A program made the translations under genes and the position numbers. This document shows positions 61,561 through 64,000 of a DNA stretch of 64,000 nucleotides, piece by piece. The notes below the pieces were generated by a model. The model had not been told where the DNA came from, did not search any database, and saw nothing but the letters and a program-made list of their open reading frames with translations. This DNA comes from Paenibacillus pabuli NBRC 13638 (lineage in GTDB: Bacteria > Bacillota > Bacilli > Paenibacillales > Paenibacillaceae): assembly GCF_001514495.1 (NCBI RefSeq), contig NZ_BCNM01000001.1:248001-312000 (forward strand). The letters run 5' to 3'. How positions within the stretch are numbered: the first letter of the stretch is position 1; each line of letters starts with the position of its first letter.

Positions 61561-62924
61561 TCAGGTCGCTTTACATACGTGTAGTTCTGACATTTTTGGT
61601 CTCCGTCATCGCAGGTACGATCATTTCTTTTTTTATGTCTACCTGGATGTTTGAGGACAAGTTGAATGAGAACGCTCAAATCAACTTACGTAACTTTGGA
61701 CAAGATGTTGTGCAGATTTACAAAACCCTTCCCTTACGCGAAGCAGAGTCATTCGTTAGTAAGATGAAGCAGCTGGATTCCTACTATATTCGAATGTACG
61801 ATGCAACGGGTCAGTTCCAGTCGTATGGAAGGCTTAACGGACATAAATTGGCCCCGGTGACGGAGGAGCGGCTTAAGAAAGTGTTAGACGGAGGTGTTGT
61901 CCAGGACAATCCGAACGGTATTGCATCAGTTCTTCTAGGTTTGCCAGTGAAAACGGAAATGGGAACGAAAGCAATGTTTCTGGAGACGCTCGCTCCACCT
62001 TCTTCCTCCTTTGTCGTCAAATTTGCTTCGATCTTTGCAACCTGTTCATTGATTGCAGGAAGTCTTATCATTCTGGTAGCATCCATATATTTGGTTAGAC
62101 CGATCAAAAAACTGACAAGAGCGACGAAGCGGATCGCTGCTGGAGATTTCAATGTTAAGCTGAATATCAAACAAACCGGAGAACTGGGGACGCTGGCACG
62201 CAGTTTCGAGGAAATGATGCAGGATCTGCAGCAGTTGGAGCAGATGCGCAGGGAATTTGTAACGAATGTATCGCACGAGGTTCAATCTCCGCTTACTTCG
62301 ATATCCGGTTATGCTCAAGCACTGAAGCAGGTAAATCTCTCAGAGCACGAACGAAGCAGATATCTTGAGATTATTATCGCCGAGGCGAAGCGGATGTCCA
62401 AAATGAGTGATAATTTGCTCAAGTTGAGCATGCTTGAATCACAGTCACAGCAACCGCGACTTAGCAAACTCAGCCTGGATGAACAGATCAGGCGCGTCAT
62501 TGTAACTCTCCAGCCACAATGGTCTGCACGCAGAATTCACTTTGAGCTTGATCTACAGGCCGTTAAAGTCGTGGCGGATCACGACCAGTTGAATCAGGTG
62601 TGGACGAATATTCTCAGCAATGGCATCAAATTTTCCAAGGATGATGGCGTAATTCGTGTCAGCATGGAGCAGGATGTCAAGAATGTGACCGTCCGAATAT
62701 CCGATAGTGGCATTGGTATTCCTCTGGAAGATCAGAAACGCATATTCGAAAGATTTTTCAAGGCGGATCGTTCCCACAGTCGCAAATATGACGGTAGTGG
62801 AATGGGACTCGCCATTGTTAAGCAGATTATATCGCTTCATCAAGGGGACATCCGAGTGGAAAGTGAACCTGATCAAGGTACAACCTTTATTGTCACGCTG
62901 CCAATCACTCCACCAACGGAATAA
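61557..62924 (+). CDS. Sensor histidine kinase with extracellular domain
   Basis: 455 residues. Membrane helices at about 5-27 and 165-185 enclose an extracytoplasmic sensor of about 135 residues. A HAMP domain follows (YLVRPIKKLTRATKRIAAGDFNVKL), then His240 in TNVSHEVQSPLTSISGYAQALKQ, then the N box, G1 (DSGIGIP), F (ERFFKAD) and G2 (DGSGMGLAIV). It forms a full two-component system with the regulator before it. Its large sensor domain sets it apart from the other kinase. Confidence 0.93.
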   Translation: MIRSLYIRVVLTFLVSVIAGTIISFFMSTWMFEDKLNENAQINLRNFGQDVVQIYKTLPLREAESFVSKMKQLDSYYIRMYDATGQFQSYGRLNGHKLAPVTEERLKKVLDGGVVQDNPNGIASVLLGLPVKTEMGTKAMFLETLAPPSSSFVVKFASIFATCSLIAGSLIILVASIYLVRPIKKLTRATKRIAAGDFNVKLNIKQTGELGTLARSFEEMMQDLQQLEQMRREFVTNVSHEVQSPLTSISGYAQALKQVNLSEHERSRYLEIIIAEAKRMSKMSDNLLKLSMLESQSQQPRLSKLSLDEQIRRVIVTLQPQWSARRIHFELDLQAVKVVADHDQLNQVWTNILSNGIKFSKDDGVIRVSMEQDVKNVTVRISDSGIGIPLEDQKRIFERFFKADRSHSRKYDGSGMGLAIVKQIISLHQGDIRVESEPDQGTTFIVTLPITPPTE

Positions 62925-62985
62925 TCGGGCTTACAGAATCAGGTGGAAGTATAGAATGCACATGGGAGTATCTAAACTGAATTCT

Positions 62986-63038
62986 AATGCCGTGTGTAAC
63001 ATGCAAGCTTCCTTGTATGTTGCATACGGCATTTTTTT
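62986..63038 (+). terminator. Terminator after the second kinase gene
   Basis: A 17-bp stem with two mismatches (62986-63002 with 63017-63033) ends in seven T. Confidence 0.9.
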
Positions 63039-63144
63039 GCTTGTTCATATTCCATTCATATTATGGTCATGGAGAGTACATCTTTGTTAGTTAGGCTTGC
63101 AGGAGCGGGCTGTTAGGCCAATAAACAAATGAGGACAGGAGCAG

Positions 63145-64000
63145 ATGAAAGTGACTCAAGAAGCAGAGAAAGAAGTACAGAGTAAAACGAAAACAAAGAA
63201 AGTGTTAAGCATTTTGTTTAAAGTACTATGCGCAATCATTATAGCAATCTTACTTTTTGTAGCCATCGTATATACCGTTAACAAAATCAGTAGTTATTCG
63301 GAGCAAAAAAGAATGGAGCCGTATGGTCAGCGTGTGTCTGTAGATGGGAAACAGATGAATGTCACCATTCAAGGAAAAGGCGGTGAAACCGTCGTAATTC
63401 TACCCGGTTTTGGAACAGCTGCACCAGTACTAGATTTTAAGCCACTAATTTCAGAGCTATCCCCATATTATAAGGTCGTTGTCGTAGAGCCTTTTGGTTA
63501 CGGATTGAGCGATCAGACCGAAAAGGAACGCAGTACAGCAAATATCGTCAGTGAAATTCATGAAGCGTTACAGAGCCTACATATTGATCGCTATATCCTG
63601 ATGGGTCATTCCATTTCGGGGATCTATAGCCTGGATTATGTGAACAAATATGAAAATGAAGTACGTGCATTTGTTGGGCTGGATAGTAGTGTTCCAGCAC
63701 TAAGTGAGCAGAAGGTCGATTCATCAGATACACAACCGATTAAATGGTTCCGCAACTTAGGTTTCGCCCGAGTACAACTGAAACTGAGTGCTGACCCTTA
63801 TGATGGACTACCTTATGATGAAGAAACGAAAGAACAATTGAACATTATGATACGCAAAAACATGTATAATACCACTCAATTAAATGAGGCAGAGAGCATG
63901 TATTCCAACTTTAAAGCAGCTGAAAGGCTAACTTTTCCTCCAAATCTGCCAGTCCTGTTCTTTGTTCAGGCGAATCATCCGGGAACGGATCAATGGATTC
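63145..64000 (+). CDS. Membrane-anchored alpha/beta hydrolase, cut by window end
   Basis: At least 285 residues; the frame is still open at base 64000. A basic N-terminus (KEVQSKTKTKKVLS) precedes a single membrane helix (LFKVLCAIIIAILLFVAIVYTV), then an alpha/beta hydrolase fold outside the cell. The sequence VVILPGFGTAAPVLDF holds the oxyanion region, VVVVEPFGYGLSDQT the strand-4 loop, and LMGHSISGIYSLDYV the nucleophile elbow with Ser in GHSIS. ATG at 63145 follows GAGGACAGGAG. The His of the triad is beyond the window. Substrate unknown. Confidence 0.88.
   Translation, partial: MKVTQEAEKEVQSKTKTKKVLSILFKVLCAIIIAILLFVAIVYTVNKISSYSEQKRMEPYGQRVSVDGKQMNVTIQGKGGETVVILPGFGTAAPVLDFKPLISELSPYYKVVVVEPFGYGLSDQTEKERSTANIVSEIHEALQSLHIDRYILMGHSISGIYSLDYVNKYENEVRAFVGLDSSVPALSEQKVDSSDTQPIKWFRNLGFARVQLKLSADPYDGLPYDEETKEQLNIMIRKNMYNTTQLNEAESMYSNFKAAERLTFPPNLPVLFFVQANHPGTDQWI

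Noticed and set aside
62956..63090. 44-codon frame with a hydrophobic end and a weak ribosome site, between the second kinase and the hydrolase
   Set aside because: It runs straight through a strong terminator (62986-63038); the hydrophobic look comes from the T-rich arm.

Overview
The window looks like chromosomal DNA of a Gram-positive, low-to-mid GC member of the Bacillales, most likely Paenibacillus. The reasons are strong AGGAGG-type ribosome binding sites, many TTG and GTG starts backed by those sites, sigma-A type promoters, lipobox lipoproteins, a very high density of carbohydrate ABC transporters, glycoside hydrolases and AraC/LacI/MerR/TetR/GntR regulators, and rho-independent terminators after most units. 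No rRNA, tRNA, phage, insertion sequence or CRISPR array was seen. The species call is inference from gene content.

Layout. 1-10118 is a glycan region: a LacI regulator (cut by the window start), a sugar ABC importer without its own ATPase (two permeases and a lipoprotein), a cytosolic GH30 enzyme, an AraC regulator divergent from a GH29 alpha-L-fucosidase, and a secreted GH16 beta-glucanase with a ricin-type lectin domain. 10857-16052 is one giant secreted subtilase of the bacillopeptidase F type behind a long leader. 16382-19440 is an operon of two Gfo/Idh/MocA oxidoreductases around an AraC regulator. 20511-28515 is a peptide operon: GntR/FCD regulator, M20 amidohydrolase, Dpp/Opp-like binding protein and two permeases, S9 peptidase and an unknown protein, but no ATPases. 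28702-37835 is mixed: a pentapeptide-repeat protein, small membrane proteins, a MerR-controlled multidrug exporter, an acetyltransferase, malic enzyme, an Lsa-like ABC-F antibiotic-resistance protein with an unusual upstream region, and a TetR regulator.

38190-44418 is a compact operon of a GT2 glycosyltransferase, class III aminotransferase, zinc dehydrogenase, MFS transporter, DUF1349-like protein and HAD phosphatase, facing an AraC regulator. Its dehydrogenase/aminotransferase/phosphatase logic resembles amino-sugar or azasugar biosynthesis, though its product is unknown. 45472-49999 has an FAD amine oxidase, a coiled-coil protein, an acetyltransferase, and a second drug exporter with a divergent TetR. 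51363-56163 has an ArsR-type regulator with a large C-terminal domain, followed by GH2 and GH43 enzymes under a consensus promoter that carries a perfect CcpA cre site. 56313-62924 has a DrrAB-type ABC exporter, two paralogous two-component systems and a uracil-DNA-glycosylase-like protein between them. An alpha/beta hydrolase runs off the right edge.

The overall picture is a saprophyte's accessory region for sensing, importing and cutting plant or fungal polysaccharides and peptides under catabolite control, mixed with drug-defence modules. The least explained parts are the ABC-F leader, the aminotransferase operon, the ATPase-less peptide operon, and several very short reading frames behind near-perfect ribosome binding sites.
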